Of a stretch of DNA of 64,000 nt, positions 23,010-34,520 are shown in pieces (position 1 is the first letter of the stretch; every line of letters begins with the position of its first letter). The DNA is from Sequoia sempervirens (Eukaryota > Streptophyta > Pinopsida > Cupressales > Cupressaceae), in contig VDFB02296717.1 in assembly GCA_007258455.2 (NCBI GenBank), forward strand, positions 1 through 64,000, written 5' to 3'. Made by a program: the position numbers and the translations under genes. The notes below the pieces were generated by a model that worked only from the letters and a program-made list of their open reading frames with translations, had not been told where the DNA came from and searched no databases.

Positions 23010-24116
23010 CTACTGAGATTCATGGGCCAAGAGGCCCATCGAACTAGCACACCAACTGAACTTGTTTGTGCTCACAGGCTTTGTCAATGCATCTGCAACA
23101 TTCTCCAGAGTATCCAATTTCTCCAAAGAGGCCTTCCCATCCTCCACCATATCTCGTACAAAATGATACTGCACATCTATATGTTTCGTCCTGGCATGGA
23201 AAGTAGGATTCTTTGCCAAACATATAGCACTTTGGCTGTCATAGTAGATAGTAATATTTTCTGCATTAAATCCAATGTTAGAACAAAAACATTTTAACCA
23301 AATTGCTTCTTTACAGGCATGTGTGGCTGCCATGTATTCTGCCTCTGTAGTAGACAAAGCGACTACAGCCTGCCACTTACTCATCCAACTCACTGCACCA
23401 CCATTCATCATGAAAATATATCCACTGGTGGATCTTCTGCTGTCAATGTCCCCTGCCCAATCAGAATCCACATAGCCACGAATACTGAGAGTTCTTTGTG
23501 ATTCAACCAATTTACCATGGTAACACAAAGCATAGTCTGAAGTGCCCTTAAGATATCTATGCACTCTCTTCACAACATCACAATGTGTTCTTCCAGGATT
23601 ATCCATAAATCGACTAAGAACTCCCACTGCTTGGGAAATGTCTGGCCTTGTATAGACCATAGCATACATGAGACTACCAACTACACTTGCATAAGGCACA
23701 CTGGTCATGTCCTCCATCTCAGAAGAATATTTTGGACAATCCTTAATAGATAGCTTCGTTCCCTGTGTAATTGGAACAACTAGCTGTTTGCACTCAGTCA
23801 TACAAAATCTCTTTAGAATAGTCATGATATACTTACTCTGACTAAGCCAAAGTTTTCTATTCCTTCTGTCCCTGGTTATTTCCATTCCCAGAATATACCC
23901 TGTTGCACCAAGATCTTTCATTTTGAACTTTGCAGACAACTGAGACTTAAGATCAGAAATCATTAGCTTACTATTGCCTATAAACAGCATATCATCAACA
24001 TACAGAGCAATAATAAGAATTTGATCACTTTCAGCTTTGTAATAGACACAATGATCACATTTTGATCTTACAAATCCCAAAGACAAGACAAACGTTTCAA
24101 AATTTTGGTACCACAT
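23010..24116 (-). pseudogene. Copia reverse transcriptase (C-terminal) and RNase H
   Basis: A 368-codon open frame with the active-site LYVDDML and FKMKDLGATGYILGMEI. The region after it contains SVPYASVVGSLMYAM and TRPDISQAVGVLSRF. The Copia RNase H follows (GYVDSDWAGD, STSGYIF, VALSTTEAEYMA, YYDSQSAICLAKNP, KHIDVQYHFVRD). It ends about 35 bases before the polypurine tract (22961-22974), as in complete Copia elements. This part is free of stops, but its upstream half is broken at 24117-24364, so no full enzyme can form. The ATG at 24116 is an internal methionine. Confidence 0.93.
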
Positions 24117-25195
24117 TCTAGGAGACTATTTTAAACCATACAGAGATTTCTTCAACTTGCAAACCAGCCTTTCCTTACCTTTTACCACAAAGTGCTCTGG
24201 CTGGGACATATAAATTTATTCTTCAAGATCACCATGAAGAAACGTTGTTTTCACATCCATCTGTTCAATCTCTAAATCATATGCTGATGCAAGTGACAAA
24301 AAAAATCTAATGGATGTCAGCTTAGCTACAGGAGAAAATATTTCTCATAGTCAATTCCCTCTACCTAGGAGTAACCTTTTGTAACCAGCCTTGCTTTATA
24401 TTTTTCTACACTGCCATCTAGACCTATTTTCTTTTTGAATATCCATTTGCAGCCTACAGATTTTCTGCCTTTAGGCAATGGAACCAAACTCCAGGTGTCA
24501 TTCTTTTTTAATGATGCCATTTCTTCATTCATGGCTTCCAACCAAGAGTTTGAATCAGACATTTTAAATGCCTCTTTTACAGTCCTAGGTTCATCAGTGC
24601 TAGAAATTAAAGCATAGGCACAAGTAGACTCAATTAAAGAAAACCCATACCTTTTAGGTTGCTTTCTTTCATGAGTTGACCTCCTCACAGGCTGAGGCTG
24701 AGGTGGTTCTTCATCATCTTCAGAACTTTCAGAGCTGCTTGAGCTCTCCTCAGTATCAGGTACATTTTGATTTTTCAATTCCTCCTTATCTAGTGTCTAA
24801 GGAATTATTGCTACATCCTTTTCATTTTCTGATTTCTTCTGTGACTGTAGATCCAATGTAGAAGGTTTCAGCTCACGAAAGATAACGCTTCTACTGTGCA
24901 AAAACTTCTCAGTATCAGAGTTCCAAAGCTTGTATCCTTTTATTCCAGTGTTGTAGCCAATAAAAATACACTTCACAACTTTGTTTTCCAACTTAGATCT
25001 TTTTTCAAATGGCACATATGCATATGCCTCACAGCCAAAGACACGAATATGTCTCAGAGAGGGCTTCTTTCCACACCATGCTTCCAAAGGTGTCTTCTCA
25101 ACAAGAGCAGAATTTGGAGAGCGATTTACCAAGTAACATGCTATAGAGACTGCTTCAGCACAAAACTTCTCCTCCAAACCAACAATGCTTAGCAT
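24117..25195 (-). pseudogene. Copia integrase C-terminus and reverse transcriptase N-terminus
   Basis: Two frames are evident. 24797-25195 holds the integrase tail (FCAEAVSIACYLVNRSPN, TPLEAWCGKKPS, HIRVFGCEAYAYVP, KCIFIGYN). 24365-24778 holds an acidic Ser/Glu/Pro linker, then RT start motifs (EAFKMSDSNSWLEAMNEEM, NDTWSLVPLP, GCKWIFKKK, KARLVTKGYS). Between 24117 and 24364 the frame is broken by several stops. These breaks, with those at 25196 and 24796, remove autonomy. Confidence 0.9.
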
Positions 25196-25198
25196 ACT

Positions 25199-27022
25199 TC
25201 ATGCTCTTTCCATTATCGTCCTATTGAACCTTTTAGCAACTCCATTTTGTTGTGGAGTGTAAGGTGTAGTCTTGTGTCTTTTGATCCCATGATCTTTACA
25301 GTACCTTTTGAATTCATCTGAACAGAACTCACCGCCATTGTCAGTCCTTAAACACTTTATTTTTCTACCAGTCTGATTTTCTACAAGGTTTTTAAATTCC
25401 TTAAACCGACTGTACACTTCTGATTTACTTTTCAAAGAATATACAAATTCTCTTCTTAAGTAATCATCAATAAACGACACGTAGTATCTTGATTTAGAAA
25501 AAGAAGGAACATTCACTAGACCAAACACATTAGAATGTATATAATCAAGTAAACTAGAAGTTTTGTGAGGACTAGAATAAAATGAAACACGGTGCTGCTT
25601 TCCATATATGCAATGTTCACAGAAATCAAATTCAAGGTTACAATCTTCAAGCCCTTCTACCAGGTTTTTATTTTTCAAGGTTTTTAGACCTTTCTCACCA
25701 ATGTGGCCAAGCCTATGATGCCAGAGCATAGTCTTCTCTGCTAAAAGTTTAACCTCCATGGAGTTTACACCATCAGGAACGTTTTCCTTCTTTTCTTCAT
25801 GAGCAGCCTTAAGTGACTTTGCAGAGACACTATTGCATTGAATAGCTTGTGCATCCAGCTTGTACAGAGTACCAATTCGAGCACCCCTAGCCAGCACCAT
25901 AGAGCCTCTAGTCATCTTGTAGCCATTTCCAAAGAACGTGACTTGCACTATGATATCATTCAGCTTACTTACAGAAAGTAGGTTTCGAGCCAGACCTGGT
26001 ATGTGCATCACATCATTGATTCCCTTTACTCTTCCATTAGGGAATTGAATTCTGACTCTTCCACGACCAACAATTTCCAAAGATGAATCACTTGCTAAGT
26101 ACACCTTTCCACCATTGTATTTTTCATACTTCGTGAACCATTCTCTATGAGATGTCATGTGAAAAGATGCTCCAGAATCAATCAGCCAGACATCATCTGA
26201 TGCCCATGTAGCCAAAGCTGGAATGAAGGCGTTTGCATCACTTTGAGAAGAATCATTTCCTGAAGAGTTCTTATTCTTCTTTTTCTCCTCCTTACAGTCC
26301 TTTCGGACTTGACCAGGTTGCCCACAGTTCCAGCACTTCACCTTTGACTTCTTGCCAGGAGACTTTGATCTCCCTTCTGATTTCGATCTGGACTTCTTGT
26401 CCTTCTTTCCTTTCTCCTTTGGTCTACCTCTGACAGCCAGAGCCTCCTTTGCCATCTCAGAAGATTTCCTTCTCATTTCTTCTGATAATAGAGAAGCAAC
26501 AACATCTTGCATCTTGAATGAGGATGTTGTACTCCCAATGGCCATCACCAGATGATCCCACGAATCAGGCAAAGAACATAACAGTAGCATGCAGCGATCT
26601 TCTTCTTCTATCTTCACACCAATAGATGCTAACTGAGTAATCAGCATGTTGAAAGCATTCAAGTGATCAGCAACACCAACTCCATCCCGCATCTTCAAGT
26701 TGTACAGCTTCTTCCTCAAGAATAGCTTGTTCACCAAGGACTTGCCTTGATAAATAGCAGCTAGTCTTGTCCACAAAGAGGCTGCAGTCTTTTCTTCATG
26801 CACGTTCAGAAGAACAGAATCAGCTAAACAGAGCCTTATCATCCCTTTTGATTTTCTATTAGATATGTCCCAATCCTCTTGCTTCATGCCTTGAGGCATT
26901 GTTCCAGAAACAACAGTCCAAAGAATCTGATCAACTAGCATATCTTCCATTTTGAGTTTCCACAGCTCAAAATTGCTACCATTGAATTTCTCTATTTCCA
27001 TCCTACTGGATGTGCTTGCCAT
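25199..27022 (-). pseudogene. Copia gag, protease and integrase core
   Basis: A 607-codon frame starting at a good ATG. In order: a UBN2-type gag (FNGSNFELWKLKMEDML, then LPDSWDHLVMAI), a basic linker, a zinc knuckle CWNCGQPGQVRKDC near residues 229-242 in which the usual His is Gln, protease WLIDSGASFHMT near 282, the pre-integrase HHRLGH...CEHCIYGKQHR, then the integrase core. The integrase shows HSNVFG where family members have HSD, keeps TDNGGEF, and has NGVAKRFNR where the catalytic Glu is expected. Thus two of three catalytic acidic residues are replaced (Asp to Asn, Glu to Lys), both explainable by G-to-A change. It ends at a stop after NRTIMERA. Confidence 0.93.
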
Positions 27023-27122
27023 ATTAATCTGTAATTAAATTAACAGACCTCTACAAGACTCCCACTGAAAAGGATTTAACACAAAAAACCCAACCCACTC
27101 ACAAGGACAGCACAACTGGCCA

Positions 27123-27135
27123 GGCTCTGATACCA
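27123..27135 (-). promoter_or_regulatory. Primer-binding site of the Copia element (tRNA-iMet)
   Basis: On the minus strand TGGTATCAGAGCC lies two bases after the 5' LTR end, complementary to initiator methionine tRNA. Confidence 0.95.
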
Positions 27136-27137
27136 CT

Positions 27138-28570
27138 TGTAAGGAAAGCAGAGGTGCGGAAACAACTTTCCTAACATCAAAACCATAGGGGAGTAAGCAG
27201 ACAGGACTTTTAATTTTCTAATTATAGTCCAATTAAGACACACATGAAGGAATAACAGAAATAGAGCAAATACACAGAAAAATCAAACAATAGATTTTAC
27301 GTGGGAAAACCCTTTCGGGAAAAAACCCACCACACCAAGCTGAATCACTTTGTATTATAGTAATCAATAATTACATACAATCAGAAAATTCAACTCTCTG
27401 TTGTTTTACAGTAGCTACAACATTCACTGTTCAAAACTCTCTCAGAAAAGCTCTCATCCAATTCGATAAACTCATCCTTCTGTTCATAACAGAATCAATC
27501 TGCTTTTAACAATCTCATTTTGATTTTCCAACTATGCATTCTTATCTGCCATTGTCAACCAAAGACAATTTCCATTCGAGTCCTGATTTTTCCCTGCATA
27601 CAGTTTTTCCAGCAATGCAACTGATGCATAAAATCTACTGTCGTCATGTTTTAAAACTGCTTCCTATGATTGGCCACGATGCTCCACGTAGGATGGTCAG
27701 ACTGGTCAAGAGCATTCAACTTTGTTGGCATATCGGTGAGACACTCATAATGTCTCCCCGATGCCACAAAGTTTCTCTATTGGCATCACTACAGCTTCCA
27801 TCAGTCGGCAAGATGCTATATTGATTGTAACAGGTTATACTAAAACCAATGATGTCCATTTCAATCCTATCGCCAAAGGTTTCCCTTATTGGCGAGACTC
27901 ATATTGAAAACAAAAACTTCCACCGAAAGTCATTTTGTTGCCAATACTTGAGTCTATCGCCGTGTCATTTCACCGAGCTCCATCATGTCTTACCGAGTCG
28001 GCAAGACATAAGCCCTTCGCCAAGACGTTTCTCTGAGCGCCCATAGATAACCCGAAGAAATCTGTCGGCGTGACTTATGATCTTTGCTAAGACATCCCAG
28101 CGACACCTTTTGTCACTGTGAAGACAATGTGACCTCTCCCGTCGGCGTGACTTATGATCTTCGCTAAGACTTCTCAGCGAAGTCTTTCAGTTACCATGAA
28201 GTCACCACGAGGATACACTCTGTCGATAAGACATGAGACTTTTTCCGTGACGTTTCATCGAGCTTCCAACGTTGGCCCGAAGACATCTGTCGGCAAGACT
28301 CAAGACTTTCGCTGAGACATCTCCTTGCGACCCGAGAGTTACATCAATGAGATCAACTGTCGCCTAGAGTTCTTTCGATCACCAAAAGGTCATGTCAAAC
28401 TCAGAGAGTCACAGTGATAGACTTCATTCGATAAGACATCAACTCTGTCACAGTGATAGGATCATTTCAAGAGCTTTAGAACTGTTAGTCGCCCAGACAT
28501 GAACACTGTCACAATGACTTTGCCCTTCAGGAGTACCATGTCAGTAAGGATTGAGGCACATATTCCAACA
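27138..28570 (-). repeat. 5' LTR of the Copia element
   Basis: 1433 bp, the partner of 21526-22960, with the same termini. It contains the same decamer array (for example GTCGGCGTGACTTATGATC near 28063 and 28140). Confidence 0.93.
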
Positions 28571-29965
28571 GTGTATGTTGTGATGAGGGATTCAATTGCT
28601 CATATTTAAGGATGTTGATCAGATGGCTATTGTGAGTGATCTATGCATCATAGTTTCATGTTGTGAGGCCTGTGTTCTATGTGCAAGGTGCGACAGAGGA
28701 GTGTATATAATAAAGGAATATTTGGGGGCTAGATGCTCATTAAGTATTGCATTGCATGGACTTAGGCTATTGTGATTGTGCACCATGATTACTAGGGGGA
28801 GGTTGTGATATATTAAGGCTATGTAATAGCTATCAATCATGAAACTCATGTTGATCAACGGTCACATTTTAAACTCTCGTTAGGGGCACAATCTCGACCA
28901 TCCATACTCAATCCAATGGCCATCATTAAAACATTAATGGTAAACTACTTCAATTCAAAAGAAAGTGCCAAAAGTTATGGGTCCACGACTTCTTCTACAA
29001 CCAGATCGAGTCTGATCAACATTGGATCAATTTTTTGCACTATTCTAACATTGCATTCATTGCTTCGATGACACCATTACTCCTTGGTGTGTTGCAGAGA
29101 CCAAATTCTTCTGTTAGGATATGTTTTCCCAAATTTTGTTGTAGATTTCATGAGTGCTCCATGCCTGCATTCATGAGGGTCATCTTTCTTTGATGTGCTC
29201 GAGATGTCAGAGATTTTATGGCTTGGTTGTTGCTCAATTATAGGGACAATTCAAATGTTTGAATTTTGATCATATTTCATCTTCATGCAAACCCTAGTTA
29301 GGTTAGGGTTAGGTTTTTGAATTCAATTATTAGGTGTCTAAACTATAAAGACAATATTTTTATCATGTTAAAGTGTTCTTCCCTAGATTTTCTTTGGTAG
29401 ACTTATGTTGTTTTAGCTTTTCTACAAGCTATAAAATTTTCTTATGCCTCTCTATTAATATAATCACCGTTTTCACCTTTTCTTTGTGCGTGCATTCTAT
29501 GTAATATATGATACCTCTTTGCATGCATGGGTTTTATCATTTCTATAGGTTATATGATTGTGTTAATCTAGTGTGGGCATTAATTGTGGATAATTTTCAT
29601 CTCTTTTGAAATATTTCAAACCCTAGCCTCCATGTTTCCCTCATGAATTGATAAAATAGAGATTTTTGTGAGCCATTGTGGTGATTTTATTGATGCTCTG
29701 TGCAATCACAAGTAGGAAGAGACACTCTAAATTTGGTGCATCACTTTTCCATCACATTTTCATGCATTTTTTCCCTACAAGTAACTAGTTTAGAGTTTAT
29801 TGAGGTTGGGTTAGACCAATCCTATTCTCAACCTATTTTAGGAAGGAAGTTGGCCTTCTCATGAGATCTAGCCTCAATTTCAAGGGTTCCACACCTTGAG
29901 GCTATTTTCATTGTATCATTGGAATGTTGAACTCCTTCTTTAGTAGGGTACATTTCCATGTGACA
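28571..29965 (+). repeat. 5' LTR of element E, right part
   Basis: Continues the alignment to 41371-42778 after the Copia insertion (shared ATTTAAGGATGTTGATCAGATG and later blocks). It ends CATTTCCATGTGACA. With the left part the LTR is about 2.72 kb. Confidence 0.88.
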
Positions 29966-29973
29966 AAAAATTT

Positions 29974-29990
29974 TGGCACGCTTGGTGGGA
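29974..29990 (+). promoter_or_regulatory. Putative primer-binding site of element E
   Basis: TGGCACGCTTGGTGGGA begins eight bases after the 5' LTR. Position and TGGC start resemble the TGGCGCCGTTGCCGGGG site common in Athila/Tat elements, with changes. I cannot name the tRNA. Confidence 0.45.
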
Positions 29991-30368
29991 TTGAAGAATT
30001 GTTATATTTTCACCTTTGTTGATGGAATGGTACTGCTCTCAATAATCTAGCCTTGAAGAGGCACACAATCAAAGTACCTGGTGACTCTACATTCAAAAGA
30101 ATATTTTACATCAAATTTGGTGTTTTTGCTAGGGAGGACTCTTGAATGAAAAACAAAATCCGTGCATTCATGCTAATAGTTCAAACAAGATCTTCTTCAA
30201 GAGGTATTTTTCAATATACACAACTTTCTTTTACTACTCCTAGAAGAAGGAAAAATATTTCCTTGTTACCTGTTAGAGGAATTAGAAGAAATAGAAGTTC
30301 AAGCCCTTCTCTTAGGACTCAATCTACACCATCATTGGGAAGATTGTTTCAAGTTAGAACTATAATAC

Positions 30369-30862
30369 AAACTGACTACCACTACACCAAATGCCTAAGA
30401 TGTTAGTGAGGGAGACATCAAATAGGTTAAGGGGTACCGATAAGGGTTGAGGGTCCCACGTGACAAAAATTTACCCCCTAGTCGAGAGGTTGATGGACAC
30501 AGTCAACTACAAGATTCAAGAGTGGGAGTTGAACCCTCCCTAATAGATTCATCAATTTTATTAACACAAACTGATTGCCACTACACCAAAAGCCTAAACT
30601 ATTAGTGAGTGTGACATTGAAGAGGTTAAGGGGTACCAATGAGGGTTGAGGGTCCCACATGACAATAGTTTTCCTCTCGATAGACACATTCGACTATGAG
30701 ATGGAAAGAGTTTCAAGAGTGGGAGTTGAACCCTCCCCAGTAGAGTCACCATTTTTTTTAACACAAATCGACTACCACTACAACAAAAGACTAAGTTGTC
30801 ATTGAGGGAAACATTAGATAGGTTAAGGGGTACTGATGAAGGTTGAAGGTCCCATGTGACAA
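30369..30862 (-). repeat. 199-bp tandem repeat with tRNA-like boxes
   Basis: About 2.5 units with a period close to 200 bases (phrases TACCACTACACCAAA at about 30373, 30576 and 30774; GGGTTGAGGGTCCCA at about 30448 and 30646). On the minus strand each junction carries GTGTAGTGGYA (A-box-like) and, about 40 bases on, GGGAGGGTTCAACTCCC, a perfect tRNA T-arm (5-bp stem, 7-base loop, B box GGTTCAACTCC). This is the promoter layout of a tRNA-derived SINE. It sits in the leader of element E, before gag. Confidence 0.65.
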
Positions 30863-30903
30863 CAAGAAAACCTAATTCTCAAACAAAAAGAAACCTTTTC
30901 CAA

Positions 30904-31500
30904 ATGGATATAAATTATCCTTTTATACCATTTAATGGAGGTATTCCATTAAATTTGTAGCAAAAGGATGACATCCCTATGGCTATGTTGAAAAGTCTCC
31001 CATTTTTTAATGGAGAGGACCAAGTCACCACCATTGAACACATTAGAGATGTGGCTTCCCTATGTGTAGTCCACAATATTACTGAAGAAAATGTAGCCCT
31101 TAGACTTTTGGCTACCTCATTCAAAGGAAAGGCTTTGCAATGGTTCAAAGTTTTGGCAATGAATTCTATCACTACATGGGATAAGTTGAGAGACAATATT
31201 TGTAAACATTTTGAGGGAAAATCAAATTATTTATCTTTAGTGGAGAAGCTAACAACAATCAAAAGATCTCCCCATGAACACAAGTCATATTTCAGCTTTC
31301 AAAAACTTTCAAAAGACTTGGGATATCTAATCCCACCTTTGGTGAGACCTTCAACTCAATATGCATTCCTATACTTTTTCAGGGCTTTAAATAGTGATAT
31401 TTCTATAATGATTCAATCTATGGGTGCATAAATACACCCTCATGCTTATGAGGTGGCCATTAGAGTTGAAAATGTCTTTTACAAGCTGGAAAGATAGCCC
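30904..31500 (+). pseudogene. gag of element E
   Basis: The ATG at 30904 starts MDINYPFIPFNGG. After a stop at 30958-30960 the same frame continues with LKSLPFFNGEDQVTTIEHI, VALRLLATSFKGKALQWF, and NSITTWDKLRDNICKHFEGK. These match the capsid (retrotransposon gag) domain of Tat-type Gypsy elements. It stops at 31429-31431 and goes on in frame to ENVFYKLER. Gag would form the particle that packages element RNA. Confidence 0.9.
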
Positions 31501-32096
31501 AATACCTCCAATGAATTTTTTTCTAGACATACAACCACCATTTCCTATGACAACACCACAAATAGCCACTCTACTAGCTATTCTTGCATAAGAAAAAGTT
31601 GTCCTAGCTCAATATTTTGAACTACAAGAGATAAAGGGCCTTCTCCATACATTAAAAAATGAGTAGGTCAATATTAAAAAGAACCAATCCCAAAATTACA
31701 GGCTTTACTAGCCTCAAAACAAGATATCTTATTAGCCAAATCAATCAAATAGGATACCTTATCAAGAAAATAATCAAGGCCAAAAGAAAGCCCTGAATCT
31801 AAGACCCTTTTCAAGCATATAATCCAAATACAACAAGCATATCCAAGGAGAGTTAGTACCCATACAAAACAACCTTGCTCAAGAGCATGAATGGTGTTTT
31901 CCTTGCAATCAGCCTCATAACCAATCTACTTGTTCAAATGGGGTGATTAATCAAGCCTTGATGGTGCAAAATGCACCTAGTTTAGAACCAAGTACATCAG
32001 ATGAAACACCTTTGCAATAGCAAGATTAGTTTACAAGTGATACTACATTATTAAATTGGAAAGGAGAGGAGTTTTGTGGGGGGGGGGGTTGATACG
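31501..32096 (+). pseudogene. gag C-terminus with zinc knuckle, element E
   Basis: Mostly decayed, but 31895-31933 encodes CFPCNQPHNQSTC, a shortened knuckle C-X2-C-X3-H-X4-C. It is followed by an acidic Ser-rich tail (EPSTSDETPL). A run of 11 G at about 32078-32088 precedes the TIR insertion. Confidence 0.7.
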
Positions 32097-33064
32097 ACAA
32101 TAATGGGTTACACTTTTTGGCCAAACTTGATATTGAAATCAACATTTTTCACTAGATCTTCACTTTCTTACACCTATTGCAGCTAAACCATTAATAATTT
32201 GAAGATGAATCAAACTAGTGGTTTGTGAGATTTTGTGTGTAGATTCTAATTATATTTTAAAAATAAAAATAAAAAATAAATTGTGAACCCTTTTATGTAA
32301 TTTTAATAACTTATTTTTCTACTAAACAACATTTTTGAAAAGTGAAGTTTACTTTGGACCGCATAAATTTTTTCATAGAAATGATACAATTCTAATTTTT
32401 AAAATATAGATTTTTCACACCAATATCTAGTGCATGGATTTTTTTTCATAATTTTTTGTTACATATTTTTTTAATTAATTTTCCAAGTCAGAGTAATTAT
32501 AATTTGGATAGAGGCGTACTTTAGACCGCATAACTTTTTTTGTATGCATTTGAATTAACTTATTTTTATTTTTTTGGAATGAGGACATCAATACCTAGTG
32601 CACATGTATTTTTTAGAAAAAAAATTCTCTATTTCCCTTTTTTTTCATATGTGTGAAAAAAAGAATTTGATGTTCATTGAAAACCCTACAGTCACAAGAA
32701 ATAAAAAATAAATATAATAATCAAATTAAATATATTTAAAATTATACTTTTTGGGAAGCTTATAATAAGGGCTAGATACTTACAAAACATAAATTTTAAA
32801 TGAATTTATTTGATCGCCAAAAGGTAAATCAAAAGTGGTTTTTTATCAATATTTTGATAGGTGTAGAGGAGACTCCACTATAGGTATGGTTTAAAACTAA
32901 CCGAGTTCTATCCAAGGGGGTTTGATCTAAGGGGGTTTGATCAAACCCTCTTTAATTAAAATAATTTAAATGGAACCTTTAAAGGCTTAAATAGTTATAT
33001 TTTCCAAAAATATGTGATTTTAGGAAAAAATTAGGATGTCCCAAAAAGTGTAACCCATTATTGT
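32097..33064. mobile_element. 968-bp TIR element (MITE-like), no transposase
   Basis: The ends are inverted copies over 24 bases: ACAATAATGGG then TTACACTTTTTGG on the left, and its reverse complement CCAAAAAGTGTAA then CCCATTATTGT on the right. The interior is AT-rich and non-coding, with two diverged copies of a roughly 165-base block starting ACTTTGGACCGCATAA (about 32350 and 32519). Flanks GATACG and TGTAGC give no clear target duplication, so the superfamily is open. It splits element E between gag and protease. Confidence 0.75.
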
Positions 33065-34154
33065 TGTAGCACCCATGGTTAACCAAGATCATAATTCTAT
33101 AGAAACCAACACAAGAAGCAAGAAAAGAGCTACAAAGATAGGGAGACCAGTGAATAAGGAGTCTCACCAAGCTCCTAGATCAGATCAATATTTTTTTGGC
33201 CCATCTACACCTCGTGAAGTATAAATCCATCAAAGGAAGCAACCAAGAGTTCAGTCCCAAGCAACCCCTTTACAAAGAGATTCCACTATTACAAAAGCTC
33301 AGTTGAAGGTAGGCCCTACTCCTTTTAATATTAGTGATCATATGAAAAGAGCCAATGTTAGTATGTCCATGTGGTATTCTTTGTCTATCCTAGGATAAAA
33401 GCATTTCTTGCAAGCTTGCCTATTAGATGTGGGCACATCAAAAGAGCTCCCAATTAACCAAGGTAAAGTTGTATTGACCAATACATCCCAAGGTAGCAAG
33501 AAGGAACCAAATAAAGAGGTCAAACCACCACCATTTTATGTGTCTCTAATAACAGGTGATAGGTTGGTACACAATTGTATGATTGACTCAGGAGCTAGCA
33601 GCTATGTTATGCTTAAAAAAATTGCAGATAGATTGGGTATTGAATATCATCCTCTCAAAAAATGAGTATTCCAACTTGATGGGATAGCTATCAACAATGT
33701 AGGGGTTGTAAAATACCTAAGCCTCACTTTGCATGCATTCCCTAATTTTTCCATCCCACAATATTTCTATGTAATTGAATTTCCACCTTACTTTTCTCTT
33801 TGTCTTTTGAGGGAATTCACTACTAAAATAGGTGGTTATTTATCTTCAAATTGTTCACATGTACTGTTTAGGAAAACATAAGGAACCAAAGTGACTATTA
33901 AATCTAAATCCATAGCAAAGGATCACATAGAACCATATGTACCTTGTGTGGAAAATATTAATTGTGCTATTTTTAATCATGATGAGCATGTTATTGCTCA
34001 AGAACCAAGTACCCAGATTGAGGGCATCCCAAATATCCTTTTGGATGAGTGGGAAATTGAGAATGTTGAAGATGATTTGAATGAGAACTTGAAGGAGGTG
34101 GGCCTAGGTGTTTTCTTAGTCCATGAGCCAAAATATTTCATTCCTAACCTCTAG
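33065..34154 (+). pseudogene. Protease region of element E
   Basis: The frame reads VNQDHNSIETNTRSKKRA, then in 33408-33665 PPPFYVSLITGDRLVHN and CMIDSGASSYVM (catalytic Asp-Ser-Gly) and ADRLGIEYHPLKK. It continues after a stop with LSLTLHAFPNFSIPQYFYV and, in 33891-34154, an acidic linker (DEWEIENVEDDLNENLKE). It ends in a stop just before the RNase H domain. The protease is a Gypsy type with intact DSG, but stops at 33663 and 33880 break it. Confidence 0.82.
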
Positions 34155-34179
34155 AAAGATGAGGAGAGGACACATGAAC

Positions 34180-34520
34180 AAAAAAAATGAGGTCTGGAAA
34201 ATGATTTTTGATGGTTCAAGAAGCAGACATGGATTTGGTGGAGGTGCTATGCTTGTATCTCCTCAAGGTGAAAATTATTTCCTAGCCTTTCAGTTCTCTT
34301 TTATTTGTACTAATAACAAAGCTGAATATGAAATACTTATACATGGTTTGGAGTGGGAAGAAAAAAGAAAATAAGTTGCCTACAAGTATTCAAAGACAGT
34401 GAATTGATTGTGAACCAAGTAAGAGGTTTTAATTTGACCAAAAATGACTTGCTCAAGTCATATAAATATAGGGTATGGGATATGATAGAAGAGCTTGATG
34501 CTTTCAATATACTATCCACA
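34180..34520 (+). pseudogene. Plant-type additional RNase H of element E
   Basis: KNEVWKMIFDGSRSRHGF, then GGAMLVSPQGENYFLAF, CTNNKAEYEILIHGLE and, after a one-base shift near 34360, LQVFKDSELIVNQVRGF. FDGS, AEYE and KDSE carry the three acidic residues of RNase H. The YF-DG-S-x-G / CTNN-AEYEAL pattern is that of the second RNase H of the Tat lineage, not the ordinary Gypsy one. In known Tat elements it usually follows the Gypsy RNase H. Here it lies after protease and before the reverse transcriptase remnant, at the edge of an insertion. Confidence 0.82.

Larger units (their letters stand above)
21526..28570 (-). mobile_element. Copia element, Tork-like, minus strand (7045 bp)
   Basis: LTRs at 27138-28570 (5') and 21526-22960 (3') flank a Copia-order gag, protease, integrase, reverse transcriptase, RNase H. 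Flanks are ATGTA and GTGTA, a duplication with one mismatch. The 3' LTR of element E provides an uninterrupted copy of the same site near 41365, which confirms the edges. Primer site and polypurine tract are present. It is the best-preserved element of the window but has stops near 25196 and 24796, a broken segment at 24117-24364, and altered integrase active-site residues. Confidence 0.95.
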
